64,000 nucleotides of DNA, from contig DAISGC010000004.1 of NCBI GenBank assembly GCA_036823255.1, positions 1 through 64,000 on the forward strand, written 5' to 3'. The first letter of the stretch is position 1. Each line of letters opens with the position of its first letter. The notes under the pieces are model-generated. The model was given only the letters and a program-made list of their open reading frames with translations. It made no database searches and had not been told where the DNA came from. This DNA is from UBA4658 sp002405485 (GTDB lineage Bacteria > Planctomycetota > Phycisphaerae > Phycisphaerales > UBA1924). The position numbers were made by a program, and so were the translations under genes. Of the stretch, positions 51,131 through 59,967 are shown piece by piece.

Positions 51131-52849
51131 TCAGTCGAACTTGCCCTTGACGACAAGCTCGAAATCGTTGATGTCGGCGACCTGTCGAGCAGACTTCCTG
51201 GCCAACCCGGAGAATCGGGCGACAAGCTGCTTGGCGCCACCGGCATCTCCCGCGGCCAATGCGCCGAGCTTGGTGAACTTGTGTGCGAGGATGTCCTTCA
51301 GGTCCGCAGTGGTGTTGCGGGCGTGTCCGCTCGGATACATCACCAGACCCGAGTCGTGCACCTTGTCGGCGGCGTCGGTGATCCGGATCGAGGTCGGGAT
51401 GCCGTCGGGATATCGTCGATCGTACTCGTCGCCGCCATGCTCGAAGGTCATCTTGTCCATGAGAGCCCGAGTGAGCGGGTTCTTGATGCTCGACGGATCG
51501 AAATCATGGGGCAGGAGCATGAGGTTCTTGAAATCAAAGCTCCGCGCACCCTTCTGGCGGAGCTCCAAGGCCTTGCGGAGCTTCGTGCACACGAGGTAGA
51601 GCATGGAGTGGTCCGCCGATTGACGCGTCTTGGGGTCGCGCTTGGCGGGATCACCGATGATGCCGAATGCGGGCTCGTACGCGGTGACGACGATTGACCG
51701 GATGTTTCCGCCTGCAGGGTCATCCAGCAGGGTTGGGCTCTTGTTGATGAGATCGATGAGCCCCTGCAAGGCGCCGGCCGACTGGTGCTCGTAGAGGCCG
51801 AGCTTGAAGTGCATGCCCATCACCGCGAAGTCGTCGCCGCGCTTCCCAAGAACGAGCTCGAAGGGCGACGCGTAGGCCTTGGACGCATTCGCCTTGGAGG
51901 AGCCGACCTTCTGGAACATCTGGCCGGGCCCTTCAAAGAGGCGGAAGACAGCCTCGGGATTCCGGAAGATGTCCCGAGGACCGAGGAAGCCAATCATGCT
52001 CCGCCGCATGGCCATGATGGCGGCCTCGGTGCTGATCGCGGCGCTTGCGCCCTTGCTGTCCGAGAGCTGCTTGCCCGCGCGGATCGCCCGGAAGGGCACG
52101 TAGTGGGCGACAACCATGCCGATGGCGCTCTCGATCTGCTCGGGCGTGGCCCGGAGCATGGCGCCGAACGTCGCCGCCGACGCGATCGCTCCGTGCAGCA
52201 CATGGTCGATCTTGTAGCTCTTGAGCGAGAACACCTCGGCGAGGCGTCCGCGAATTTCATCCAGCAGGACCATGCCCCGCAGGGCAAAGGCCCCATCCAT
52301 GCCGGCCATCTGGGCCGCGGCGATCGCAACCGGATAGAAGTCATTGTGTCCAAACTCGCCGGCGGTGTGCCCGAGCTTGGGATTGAAGCCGAAGTTCGTT
52401 CCGTTGGAATCCCACTCGCGGACTGCGTTGGAGTTGGCGACGATCGCCTTCTCCGGCTGCACAAGCACGTTTGAGCCAAACACCGTGGCACCGGGCCGCT
52501 CGCACCCGAACGGCGCGGCGAGAGTTCCCGTGCCGACCGGGCCGACCCTGTACATAAGCGCCTCGCGGCGCAGCAAGTTCGGCGCGTTCGTGCCGAGCGC
52601 CAGGGCGCTCACGCCGCAGAGGCAGGCGTCGGTGTGGAAGAGCTCGGTCCTGTCCAGCACGCTCTGGTCCGGGTCGGCATGGCCGACGCCGTCGTCCCCG
52701 GCTCGCCCCTTCTCGCCCGGCATGGCCCACATGAACTCCAGCGCATACTGGGCGATGCCGAGCGCCTGATTCGAGTCGGCGGGCAGCGTCACATGGGTGT
52801 CCGAGTGCAGGAGCGTGGGCGTCGACGTGTGGGCGGTGTCAAGAGCCAT
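51131..52849 (-). CDS. MmgE/PrpD family protein (2-methylcitrate dehydratase-like)
   Basis: A 572-residue cytoplasmic protein of the MmgE/PrpD family, which includes 2-methylcitrate dehydratase of propionate catabolism and cis-aconitate decarboxylase-like enzymes. Visible family sequence: NSNAVREWDSNGTNFGFNP, GHNDFYPVAIAAAQMAGMDG, VLHGAIASAATFGAMLRATP, GMVVAHYVPFRAIRAGKQLS, SKGASAAISTEAAIMAMR, and later IVVTAYEPAFGIIGDPAKRD and PDGIPTSIRITD. ATG 52849 follows GGAAGA. It is longer than most homologues (about 480). Without prpB or prpC neighbours the exact substrate stays open. Confidence 0.85.
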   Translation of the reverse strand: MALDTAHTSTPTLLHSDTHVTLPADSNQALGIAQYALEFMWAMPGEKGRAGDDGVGHADPDQSVLDRTELFHTDACLCGVSALALGTNAPNLLRREALMYRVGPVGTGTLAAPFGCERPGATVFGSNVLVQPEKAIVANSNAVREWDSNGTNFGFNPKLGHTAGEFGHNDFYPVAIAAAQMAGMDGAFALRGMVLLDEIRGRLAEVFSLKSYKIDHVLHGAIASAATFGAMLRATPEQIESAIGMVVAHYVPFRAIRAGKQLSDSKGASAAISTEAAIMAMRRSMIGFLGPRDIFRNPEAVFRLFEGPGQMFQKVGSSKANASKAYASPFELVLGKRGDDFAVMGMHFKLGLYEHQSAGALQGLIDLINKSPTLLDDPAGGNIRSIVVTAYEPAFGIIGDPAKRDPKTRQSADHSMLYLVCTKLRKALELRQKGARSFDFKNLMLLPHDFDPSSIKNPLTRALMDKMTFEHGGDEYDRRYPDGIPTSIRITDAADKVHDSGLVMYPSGHARNTTADLKDILAHKFTKLGALAAGDAGGAKQLVARFSGLARKSARQVADINDFELVVKGKFD

Positions 52850-52993
52850 GGGTCTTCCAGTCGCAGCGTGCGGGTGTATTGCATCCGAGACAGGCGGTCC
52901 AGGTGCATGCACCGACTCAGACCAACCCTCGGATGCGGGGCGAAGGGTATCGCCGTTGTGCGTCATCGTCCGCGTCCGACAGCGGCGGCGACG

Positions 52994-53689
52994 TCATCCC
53001 GAGCTTCCCCCATAAAAATACCGGCCCAGCCCGATCGTGAAGATCAGGCATCCCCAGATCGCGTGTTCCAGCCAGACCGCGGCTGTCGAACGCGTCCGGG
53101 CATAGGTGTACGCGAACAGCCATCCCCCCGGGATCGTCAGGGCCACCGCCACCCAGTTGTTGAACAGGCAGTGCATCCAGCCGAACGCGACTCCGCTCAG
53201 AAAGACCGTCCAGACCGGAGTTCGGCCAGCACGCCCGCCGGGATCGACGCCGTCGAGCATGGACTGGTACCGATGAAAGAAGTACGTTCTCCAGATCACC
53301 TCCTGTGGATACACGCTCAAGAGCGGGTACAGGATCATGACCGCCACGTACACCGTCGGTCGCTCCCGTGGGAATGACAGCCAGAGCTCGGGGCGCCAGA
53401 GTGCCACGCCTGAAGCCAGCAGCGCCGCCGGCAGAGGCACGATCGCCAGAGTGGTCGGCATCGCTCGCCACAGACCGCTGGCGTTCCAGAGTTGACGACG
53501 CTGAAAACCCCGATCGCGGAGGAGCGCAATCATCACTGCGACACATCCGACCAACAACGCCGGAATGAGCAGCGGATTCACGACTCTGGGCCAATCTACA
53601 CGAGCCCACCAGATGACCAGAGGAAGAACGCCGAACAGCAGTGTGAGCTCGATCCACTTCCACAGTCCGCGTTCCCGAATGGTGCTCAT
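52994..53689 (-). CDS. CPBP-like (Abi-type) intramembrane protein
   Basis: A 231-residue integral membrane protein with about six helices. The three conserved motifs of CPBP/CAAX-protease-like proteins are recognisable: YPQEVIWRTYFFHRY (motif 1, EExxxR, with Gln replacing the first Glu), AFGWMHCLFNNW (motif 2, FxxxH), and WLEHAIWGCLIFTIG (motif 3, His). Loss of the first catalytic Glu may lower or abolish protease activity. In bacteria such proteins act in bacteriocin immunity or protein processing, but most, like this one, have no known substrate. It is 21 bases upstream of the polX gene's stop and reads in the same direction. Confidence 0.78.
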   Translation of the reverse strand: MSTIRERGLWKWIELTLLFGVLPLVIWWARVDWPRVVNPLLIPALLVGCVAVMIALLRDRGFQRRQLWNASGLWRAMPTTLAIVPLPAALLASGVALWRPELWLSFPRERPTVYVAVMILYPLLSVYPQEVIWRTYFFHRYQSMLDGVDPGGRAGRTPVWTVFLSGVAFGWMHCLFNNWVAVALTIPGGWLFAYTYARTRSTAAVWLEHAIWGCLIFTIGLGRYFYGGSSG

Positions 53690-53710
53690 GGATGCGATCC
53701 TGTCGTGGGC

Positions 53711-55645
53711 TCATCGCTTCTTCTTGAGCCAGGCGAGCAGGGCCGGCTGCGTCCAGGTGTTCACGCATGCGGCGGCGGTGATCCAGCCGCGCTTTGCGGT
53801 CGCCACGCCGTATCGCAGATTGTCGAAGTCCTCCGGTGCGTGCACGTCGGAGTTGATCGCGACCAGCGCCTCGTGCTCGGCGACCACTCGCGCGTGGGTA
53901 TCGCGCAGGTCCAGCCGAAACCAGTGCGTGTTGATTTCCAACGCCACATCAAGGGCCTTGGCGGCCTGCACAAGCGCGGGCACATCGGGAGACAGACCGG
54001 CTCGCCGGTTGATCAATCTCCCGGTGGGATGCCCCAGGATGTGCACCAGCGGATGCTCGATCGCCTTGAGCAATCTCCGGGTTGCCGTGGCCGAGTCCTG
54101 CGAGAGCGCGGCGTGCGGTGAAGCCACCACGATGTCCAACTCGGCGAGCAGATCGTCGTCGTAATCCAGCTCACCCCCGGAGAGGATGTCGACCTCGCTT
54201 CCGGCAAGGATGCGAATCCCCTGCACCTGAGCTCCGGCTTCGCGCACATCGCGGATGTGCTCCCGGAGGCGCTCGGGGGACAGACCACCGGCCACCGCGG
54301 AGCTTCGGGAGTGATCCGTCACCGCGATGGTGTGGAACCCCCGACGCTTGGCCGCCGTCGCGAGTTCGACGATCGACATGACCCCGTCAGACGCGGTGGT
54401 GTGGGCGTGCAGCTCGGCCTTGATGTCCTGCAACTCGACCAGCCTCGGCACACCTCTCGCATGCCCCGTCGCGGCGCTCGCCGGTGGCTCGTGCCCGGTG
54501 CTCGCGCCGCGCTTCCGTCGCGCCAGCTTCCCGCCTGCCGAGACTGGGTCCGACTCTGAAGCCGCCTCGGCGAACGCGTCGATCTCACCACGGTCCTCCC
54601 GCAGCTCCGGCGGCACCCAGGCCATGCCCAGCGACGCGTAGACCTCGTGCTCGGTTCGAGACGCGATCGACGGAACGCCGCGCTGCTGCGGCGGCTCCAC
54701 CGTCGACGGATCTTCCGGAAACACCCCATATTCGTTCAGCGTCAGCCCCAACTTCAGAGCCCGCTCGCGCAAACGCACGTTGTGCTCCTTGCTGCCGGTG
54801 AAGTACATGAGCGCGGCACCCCACCGCTCCTCGTCGATGACGCGCAGATCGACCTGAATCGACGCTTCGGCTCCAGTCGCCGATCCGGCGTCGTCGCCTC
54901 CCCATCGCCCGTTGTCAGACCGAATGGCCATACGGACGCTGCACTTGCTCTCGCCCTGGGCGATCACCTGGAGCACACCGTGCATGCCCACAAACGCGCT
55001 CGCGGCCGAAGACGGGTCGTTCGTGCAGACCAGCACGTCCAGATCTCCCACGGTCTCCTTGCCTCTGCGAAGGGAGCCGGCGAAGGCAACGTTGCTCACT
55101 CCCGGCACCGCCCGCATGTGTCCGACGACGCGTTCGGCGATCGGCATCGCCACGCCCAGGTGCAGTCGCTGTGCACCTGCCTCCACGATCGCGATCGACT
55201 CCCTGATCTTCTCGACGCTCTTGGCTCCCATGCGGGGGAGCTTCAGGATCGAGCCGTCGGCAATGATCCGCTTGAGATCCGCCACCGACTCCACCCCGCC
55301 CTGCTTCCAGAACACCGCGGCCGTCTTCGGCCCGACGCCCGGGATCTCCATCACCGCCAGCAGACCGACGGGCGCTTTGGACCGGAGCGCATCAAGCTCG
55401 GAGATGGATCCGGTGGTTGCAAGCTCGATGATCTTGTCGGCAATCTTGGCCCCCACACCCTCGATCTTGGTGAGATGGGCCTTGGCGTCCGGCCCCTTGG
55501 CGACCGACTCAAGATCGTTCGGATGATCGCCGATCGTTCGTGCCGCGCGAGCGTGCGCGCTGGCCTTGAACGAGTCCTCGCCGAGCAGCTCCATGAGCTT
55601 GGCCATCTGCGTGAATCGGTCGACGAGCGCCGCGTTGAAGCTCAT
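53711..55645 (-). CDS. polX: DNA polymerase/3'-5' exonuclease PolX (with PHP domain)
   Basis: A bacterial family X polymerase of 644 residues. ATG 55645 gives MSFNAALVDRFTQMAKLME, the usual N-terminus. Two helix-hairpin-helix elements (about 60-72 IEGVGAKIADKI and 100-112 EIPGVGPKTAAVF) precede the nucleotidyltransferase palm: GSLRRGKETVGDLDVLV with D201 and D203 (GS...GDLD) and a third Asp in SIQVDLRVI. A Pro/Ala/Ser-rich linker (about 365-430) leads to a C-terminal PHP phosphoesterase domain with ELHAHTTASDG, VTDHS and the late NSDVHAPEDFDNLRYG. PolX fills short gaps in base-excision repair and its PHP domain has 3'-5' exonuclease activity. All key acidic residues are present. Confidence 0.93.
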   Translation of the reverse strand: MSFNAALVDRFTQMAKLMELLGEDSFKASAHARAARTIGDHPNDLESVAKGPDAKAHLTKIEGVGAKIADKIIELATTGSISELDALRSKAPVGLLAVMEIPGVGPKTAAVFWKQGGVESVADLKRIIADGSILKLPRMGAKSVEKIRESIAIVEAGAQRLHLGVAMPIAERVVGHMRAVPGVSNVAFAGSLRRGKETVGDLDVLVCTNDPSSAASAFVGMHGVLQVIAQGESKCSVRMAIRSDNGRWGGDDAGSATGAEASIQVDLRVIDEERWGAALMYFTGSKEHNVRLRERALKLGLTLNEYGVFPEDPSTVEPPQQRGVPSIASRTEHEVYASLGMAWVPPELREDRGEIDAFAEAASESDPVSAGGKLARRKRGASTGHEPPASAATGHARGVPRLVELQDIKAELHAHTTASDGVMSIVELATAAKRRGFHTIAVTDHSRSSAVAGGLSPERLREHIRDVREAGAQVQGIRILAGSEVDILSGGELDYDDDLLAELDIVVASPHAALSQDSATATRRLLKAIEHPLVHILGHPTGRLINRRAGLSPDVPALVQAAKALDVALEINTHWFRLDLRDTHARVVAEHEALVAINSDVHAPEDFDNLRYGVATAKRGWITAAACVNTWTQPALLAWLKKKR

Positions 55646-55691
55646 GCGATCAGCATAGACGCGACGGCGGCCGTCCTGTTCGGCAACCCGA

Positions 55692-56015
55692 TCAACGCTT
55701 GATCCGCCTCCAGCGCTCCGCGATCGCCATGCACCCGAAGAGCGCGGACAGCGCCACGATGACCCAGTCAAAGCCGACAGGGCCTCGCGCGATGATCCAG
55801 ATGGCGACCCCGATCAGCCCGACTCCGCCGATGAGCCCGACGATCGTGATCGGCACAAAGGTCAGACCAGCGCAGAGGATCATCGCACCCGTCGGGCTGT
55901 TTCCCCCGGACATGAACAATCGATACCCGCCATACCCGCACAGAACCAGTGCGACCAGCAGGCCGAGCACGGTCTGAGCGTCCATTCGCGGTCGTCTGGG
56001 CGAGTCCATGAACAT
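55692..56015 (-). CDS. Small three-helix membrane protein
   Basis: A 107-residue protein of unknown function. ATG 56015 (MFMDSPRRPRM) has GGAGG five bases upstream. Three hydrophobic helices (about 15-32, 40-65, 75-97) and a basic C-terminus (AERWRRIKR) are visible. There is no catalytic motif. It lies 46 bases upstream of polX on the same strand and is isolated from the PEP-CTERM-like gene by a strong terminator. The open frame continues to 56492 but that part is antisense-like over the next gene. Confidence 0.65.
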   Translation of the reverse strand: MFMDSPRRPRMDAQTVLGLLVALVLCGYGGYRLFMSGGNSPTGAMILCAGLTFVPITIVGLIGGVGLIGVAIWIIARGPVGFDWVIVALSALFGCMAIAERWRRIKR

Positions 56016-56087
56016 GGTGCCTCCGATCCGGCAAGCAGGCCGGATCGCATGGTGTACCGCCAAACCAGCCCAGGGTGCAACTTGCCC

Positions 56088-56125
56088 TCGAAAAGACAGC
56101 GGCCCCGGTGCCAGACCGGGGCCGC
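56088..56125 (-). terminator. Strong Rho-independent terminator of the PEP-CTERM-like gene
   Basis: A perfect 11-bp stem (GCGGCCCCGGT / ACCGGGGCCGC, 56099-56125) with a 5-base loop. On the minus strand it is followed by TGTCTTTTCGA. It starts 25 bases after the stop at 56150. Confidence 0.88.
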
Positions 56126-56149
56126 ATGATCCATCGGAGCGATCCCACA

Positions 56150-57358
56150 TCAGGCGCGTCGACGGCGGGCCGCCAGCAGCCCACCCAGCCCGATGAGCGC
56201 CGCCGCTCCAGGGGCGGGAACGACGACCGTGCCCGGCGTGAAGTCCACCCCGCGATACGCGGTGTTGCCGGGAGCGATGGCCAGCGTGACGAAGCTCGAC
56301 ACCGCGCCGGTATCGATGACCGCCACCAGCTTGTTGCCGTTCGTGGAGTTGATCGCGTCGGCGGTGGTCGCGTAGAGCACGGGGTTTCCGCCCGCGTCGA
56401 TCGTCCCCGTCAGCCCGCGCAGTCCAGCGGTGAGTCCGCTCGTGATCCGATACGCCAGCTCCCAGTCGCCGGTGGTGGCGTTTCGCACCCACTTCTGCAG
56501 CCCGCCGCGGGCCGTGGAGGTGGCGGCGATGCTCCCCTCGTCGGCGGCGTAGATCGTGTTCACATCCGCCTGCCAGAAGTCATAGATCGAGAGCCCGGTG
56601 ACGGCGGCGAATCCGGGCAGAAGCGACCCCACGCCGTTGTCCACGACGTTGATGCCCACGAACGCGCCCGACTGCGTGCTGAAGAGGATCTGGTCGCCGG
56701 AGCTGAAGTTCACGTTCCGAGTGTTCACGGCGTTCGGCGTGAGTTGCGTCGACGTCGTTCCCATCGAGGGGTCAAACGAACGCACCCCACCGGTCAAGCC
56801 CTGGTTGTTCGTCGTGCCAGCCACGCCGCTGGTGATGAACGTCGTGCCGTCCTGCGTGATCACGCCGCGGAAGTTCGAGTTGCTGTACGTCTGGGTCATC
56901 TCGAAATAGTTCACGCCACCAGCGGCGTCCAGACGCCCGATGACGCGGCGCACGTCGGGATTTCCCGTGCCGTTGTTGAACGACGCCCCGATGCTCGTGC
57001 CGTTGGGGCTGGTGACGCCGGCTGCCCAGTTGTACCCGCCGATGGTCAGGTACTGCCCGTTGCGGGAGAGGGTGAGCTGACCCTCGGAGCTCGTGCTGGA
57101 GCCGATGGTCAGACGGACCGGATCGGCCGCGGTGCTTCCCAGGGCGATGGTGTTGCCGTTGAACGCCCCGGACAGCCCGCTCGTCAGACCGAACTCGCGA
57201 ATCGTGACCGCGCCCGCCTGCCCGTTGAACGTGCCGGTCGAAGTGACCGACGAGATCGCCAGGTTGTTCGCCGTGAACGGAGCCGCGAGCGCAGACCCCG
57301 AGACCGCCAGCAGCATGCCCGCAGACGACACCAAACCGATAACCATCGCGCTCTTCAC
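56150..57358 (-). CDS. Secreted PEP-CTERM-like surface protein, possible beta-propeller
   Basis: A 402-residue exported protein. GTG 57358 has GGAGAG seven bases upstream and gives VKSAMVIGLVSSAGMLLAVS, a clean signal peptide ending ALA-AP; the ATG four codons later is an alternative. The mature part is rich in Gly, Asn, Thr and Ser with recurring strand patterns (GQYLTIGGYNWAAG, GVITQDGTTFITSGVAG, FWQADVNTIYAADEG, YRITSGLTAGLRGLTG), suggestive of a beta-propeller. The end reads VVPAPGAAALIGLGGLLAARRRRA: P-x-P, hydrophobic helix and Arg cluster of a PEP-CTERM-type sorting tag. The role is unknown. An AT-rich promoter region lies upstream and a strong terminator downstream, so it is a single-gene unit. 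Confidence 0.82.
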   Translation of the reverse strand: MKSAMVIGLVSSAGMLLAVSGSALAAPFTANNLAISSVTSTGTFNGQAGAVTIREFGLTSGLSGAFNGNTIALGSTAADPVRLTIGSSTSSEGQLTLSRNGQYLTIGGYNWAAGVTSPNGTSIGASFNNGTGNPDVRRVIGRLDAAGGVNYFEMTQTYSNSNFRGVITQDGTTFITSGVAGTTNNQGLTGGVRSFDPSMGTTSTQLTPNAVNTRNVNFSSGDQILFSTQSGAFVGINVVDNGVGSLLPGFAAVTGLSIYDFWQADVNTIYAADEGSIAATSTARGGLQKWVRNATTGDWELAYRITSGLTAGLRGLTGTIDAGGNPVLYATTADAINSTNGNKLVAVIDTGAVSSFVTLAIAPGNTAYRGVDFTPGTVVVPAPGAAALIGLGGLLAARRRRA

Positions 57359-57440
57359 GCTTCTCTCTCCTCTGGTTGCCGACGCCCAAGAGCACTGACC
57401 CCAAAGCGGGGATCCGTCCGGGCGACGTTCGTGTGATTCT

Positions 57441-57469
57441 AGAATAAACCCAAAGTCGGACAGACACAA
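57441..57469 (-). promoter_or_regulatory. Candidate promoter of the PEP-CTERM-like gene
   Basis: In an AT-rich island rare for this window, the minus strand reads TTGTGT (57469-57464), a 17-base spacer, and TATTCT (57446-57441), a fair sigma-70-like pair about 80 bases before the GTG start. Similarity is partial (three and four of six bases). Confidence 0.4.
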
Positions 57470-57602
57470 CCAAATTTTCAAGAAACCATAACCACACCTT
57501 TACACGCGACGGTTCGTGATGCCAATGCCCACGCCGCGGCGATTCTGCCAAAAAGATGGCGGAAAGTGGGCTTTTTCCCGCTGCTGTAGTGGATTGGCCC
57601 AG

Positions 57603-58973
57603 TCACTTGCGTCCGATCCCATCAACCGACAGGATGCCTCCGGAATCTGTCGGATCCGAGACAATGAGACCGGCCCCGACCGTGTTGTTGGTGTGTTCAT
57701 CGATGAGTATGAATGACCCGGTTGTTCGGTTCTGGCGATAGGCGTCGGCGACGATCGGTTCCGCCAGCCGAAATCGGACGCGACCGAGTTCGTGAAGCGC
57801 AAGTGTCTCGGCCTTGGGCTCCAACTCGAGCGTCTGCATGTTGAGCCGACGAGGGATATCCACGGCGACCGCCGAACACTGTCGTGTCGTGTGCTTCAGG
57901 AGCAGCCGCCGCCGGGGCGTCAGCGGCAGCGGCGACATCCAGATCACGGCGGCTTCAACCGCGCTCAGAACCGACGGTCCCGGAAAGGCGTGGTCCGACG
58001 GCTCGCCGACGAGCATGTCGCCTCTGGAGATGTCCAGATCGTCGTGGAGTTCCACGGCGCACGAAAGCGGCGCCGAGACCGACTCCACGCTCGTGGGTCC
58101 GATGTGCATGGCCTTGATCGTCGAGCGCAGGCCCGAGGGCAGCACCCGGATCGGGTCGCCAACCCTCATCGCGCCGGAGGCGAGTCGGCCGGCGTACCCG
58201 CGATAGTCGTGATGGTCCGGAGAGTTCGGACGAATGACACGCTGCACGGGCAGACGGACTCCCTGATCCACTGGTCCGCCGCCGGCGGGCAGACTCTCGA
58301 GCAGATGCAGGAGCGGCGGGCCCTGGAACCAGGGCATGTGAGCCGATTGCTCGACAACGTTGTCGCCGTTGAGCGCGGAGATCGGGATGAAGTCGATGTC
58401 CACGAGCTCGGAGACCGTCCCTTCGCCGTCGGGGCGTGCCCGCCGAGCGAACTCAAGGAACTGCTCGCGCACGGCTTCGAATCGCGGGAGCTGGTATCCG
58501 ACGAGATCCATCTTGTTGATGCAGACGACGATTCGGGACACGCCCAGGAGAGCAGAGAGGCACGCGTGACGCCGGGTCTGCTCGACCACGCCCTGCCGCG
58601 CATCAATCAGCACGATCGCCACATCGGCGGTGCTGGCGCCGGTGGCCATGTTCCGGGTGTACTGCACATGGCCCGGCGTGTCGGCAAGGATGAAGCGGCG
58701 GCGTGCGGTCGCGAAGTACCGATAGGCGACATCGATGGTGATGCCCTGCTCGCGCTCGGCCCGAAGCCCATCGGTCAGGAGGGACAGGTCCAGGGCATCC
58801 TGACCGCGCCGCTCGCTGGCTCGACGAACGGAATCGATCTGATCCTCGTGAAGGGATCGCGAGTCGTGCAGCAGTCGCCCGATGAGCGTGGACTTACCGT
58901 CGTCGACCGATCCGCATGTGAACAGGCGGAGCAGACCGGGGGCGGAGGTGATGGCCGATGGCGTGGTGGTCAT
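57603..58973 (-). CDS. cysN: Sulfate adenylyltransferase large subunit (GTPase)
   Basis: CysN couples GTP hydrolysis to formation of adenosine 5'-phosphosulfate by CysD. The protein is 456 residues, of EF-Tu-like build: P-loop GSVDDGKSTLIGRLL, RAEREQGITIDVAYRYF (switch I), DTPGHVQYTRNMATG (switch II) and NKMDLVGYQ, then two beta-barrel domains. No APS-kinase (CysC) domain is fused, so that step, or direct APS reduction, must be encoded elsewhere. It is the last gene of the six-gene sulfate operon, 55 bases after cysD. The spacer downstream of it is shared with the promoter of the next minus-strand gene. Confidence 0.95.
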   Translation of the reverse strand: MTTTPSAITSAPGLLRLFTCGSVDDGKSTLIGRLLHDSRSLHEDQIDSVRRASERRGQDALDLSLLTDGLRAEREQGITIDVAYRYFATARRRFILADTPGHVQYTRNMATGASTADVAIVLIDARQGVVEQTRRHACLSALLGVSRIVVCINKMDLVGYQLPRFEAVREQFLEFARRARPDGEGTVSELVDIDFIPISALNGDNVVEQSAHMPWFQGPPLLHLLESLPAGGGPVDQGVRLPVQRVIRPNSPDHHDYRGYAGRLASGAMRVGDPIRVLPSGLRSTIKAMHIGPTSVESVSAPLSCAVELHDDLDISRGDMLVGEPSDHAFPGPSVLSAVEAAVIWMSPLPLTPRRRLLLKHTTRQCSAVAVDIPRRLNMQTLELEPKAETLALHELGRVRFRLAEPIVADAYRQNRTTGSFILIDEHTNNTVGAGLIVSDPTDSGGILSVDGIGRK

Positions 58974-59028
58974 GGGATTCGCCGGTGCTGGGTCAGAGTG
59001 TGTGCCTGCTCGCGCGCGGGAGCGTGAG

Positions 59029-59967
59029 CTAGAAGTACCCCTCCCGCTTGCGATCCTCCATGGCGGATTCGCTGATGGTGTCGTCGAGTCGCGCCCCTCG
59101 CTCGCTCGTGCGTGCCGAGATCGTCTCCTGGATGATGTCGCGGATGCTCGACGCAGGGCTCTCGACGCCGGCCGTGCAGGTCATGTCGCCGACGGTGCGG
59201 AAGCGGACAGTTCTGCGCTCGACACGCTCTCCCGGCCGGGCCGGGAAGAGGTCCGAGACCGGGCAGATGCGACCTGCGCGGACGACGATGTCGCGCTGAT
59301 GCGAGAGATAGATCGACGGGATGTCGATGGTCTCGGCATCGATGTACTCCCACACGTCCAGCTCCGTCCAGTTCGACAACGGGAAGACGCGGAAGTGCTC
59401 GAAGGCGTCGCTGGCGGCTGACGCTCGCGTCAGACGGGTGTTGTACGCACTCCACAGCTCAGGTCGCTGGTTCTTGGGGTCCCACTGGCCCATGGCGTTG
59501 CGGAACGAGAAGATGCGCTCCTTGGCACGCGCTTTCTCCTCGTCCCGGCGCGCGCCGCCGAAGAGCGCGTCGAATCGATGCTCCGCGATCGCATCAAGCA
59601 GCGTCGGGATCTGAGCGAGGTTGCGACTCGTTGTTCCGGGCGGTTCGTAAACGATGCCACGACGGATCGCGTCGTCGACGGTTTGCACGATCAGTCGTTC
59701 TCCGAGGCGAGCGAGCATTCGATCGCGGTACTGGATCACCTCCGGGAAGTTGTGCCCGGTGTCGATGTGCAGCACGGGGAATGGCAGCTTGGCCGGCCAA
59801 AAGGCCTTTACGGCCAGGTGCAGCATCACGATCGAGTCCTTCCCGCCGCTGAAGAGCAGGGCGGGCCGCTCGCACTCGGAGGCGACCTCACGGATGATCT
59901 CGATCGACTCGGCCTCGAGCAGTTCGAGATGTCCTGGGCGTGCGTTTCGACTCAGTGCGCTTGTCAT
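59029..59967 (-). CDS. cysD: Sulfate adenylyltransferase small subunit
   Basis: The catalytic subunit of ATP sulfurylase, 312 residues, of the PAPS-reductase-like PP-loop family. Seen: LELLEAESIEIIREVASEC, the PP-loop LLFSGGKDSIVMLHLAVKAF (SGGKDS), FPVLHIDTGHNFPEVI, FDALFGGARRDEEKARAKER, PLSNWTELDVWEYI and the C-terminal FRTVGDMTCTAGVES. Its ATG overlaps the cysA stop by 4 bases (59964-59967), so it is translationally coupled to the transporter. This joins sulfate uptake and activation in one transcript. Confidence 0.96.
   Translation of the reverse strand: MTSALSRNARPGHLELLEAESIEIIREVASECERPALLFSGGKDSIVMLHLAVKAFWPAKLPFPVLHIDTGHNFPEVIQYRDRMLARLGERLIVQTVDDAIRRGIVYEPPGTTSRNLAQIPTLLDAIAEHRFDALFGGARRDEEKARAKERIFSFRNAMGQWDPKNQRPELWSAYNTRLTRASAASDAFEHFRVFPLSNWTELDVWEYIDAETIDIPSIYLSHQRDIVVRAGRICPVSDLFPARPGERVERRTVRFRTVGDMTCTAGVESPASSIRDIIQETISARTSERGARLDDTISESAMEDRKREGYF

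Noticed and set aside
57540..57595. Hairpin AGTGGG/CCCGCT near 57565-57582 as terminator of cysN
   Set aside because: It lies upstream, not downstream, of cysN on the minus-strand reading direction of the next unit's promoter region, and its T-run is inside the loop rather than after the stem.
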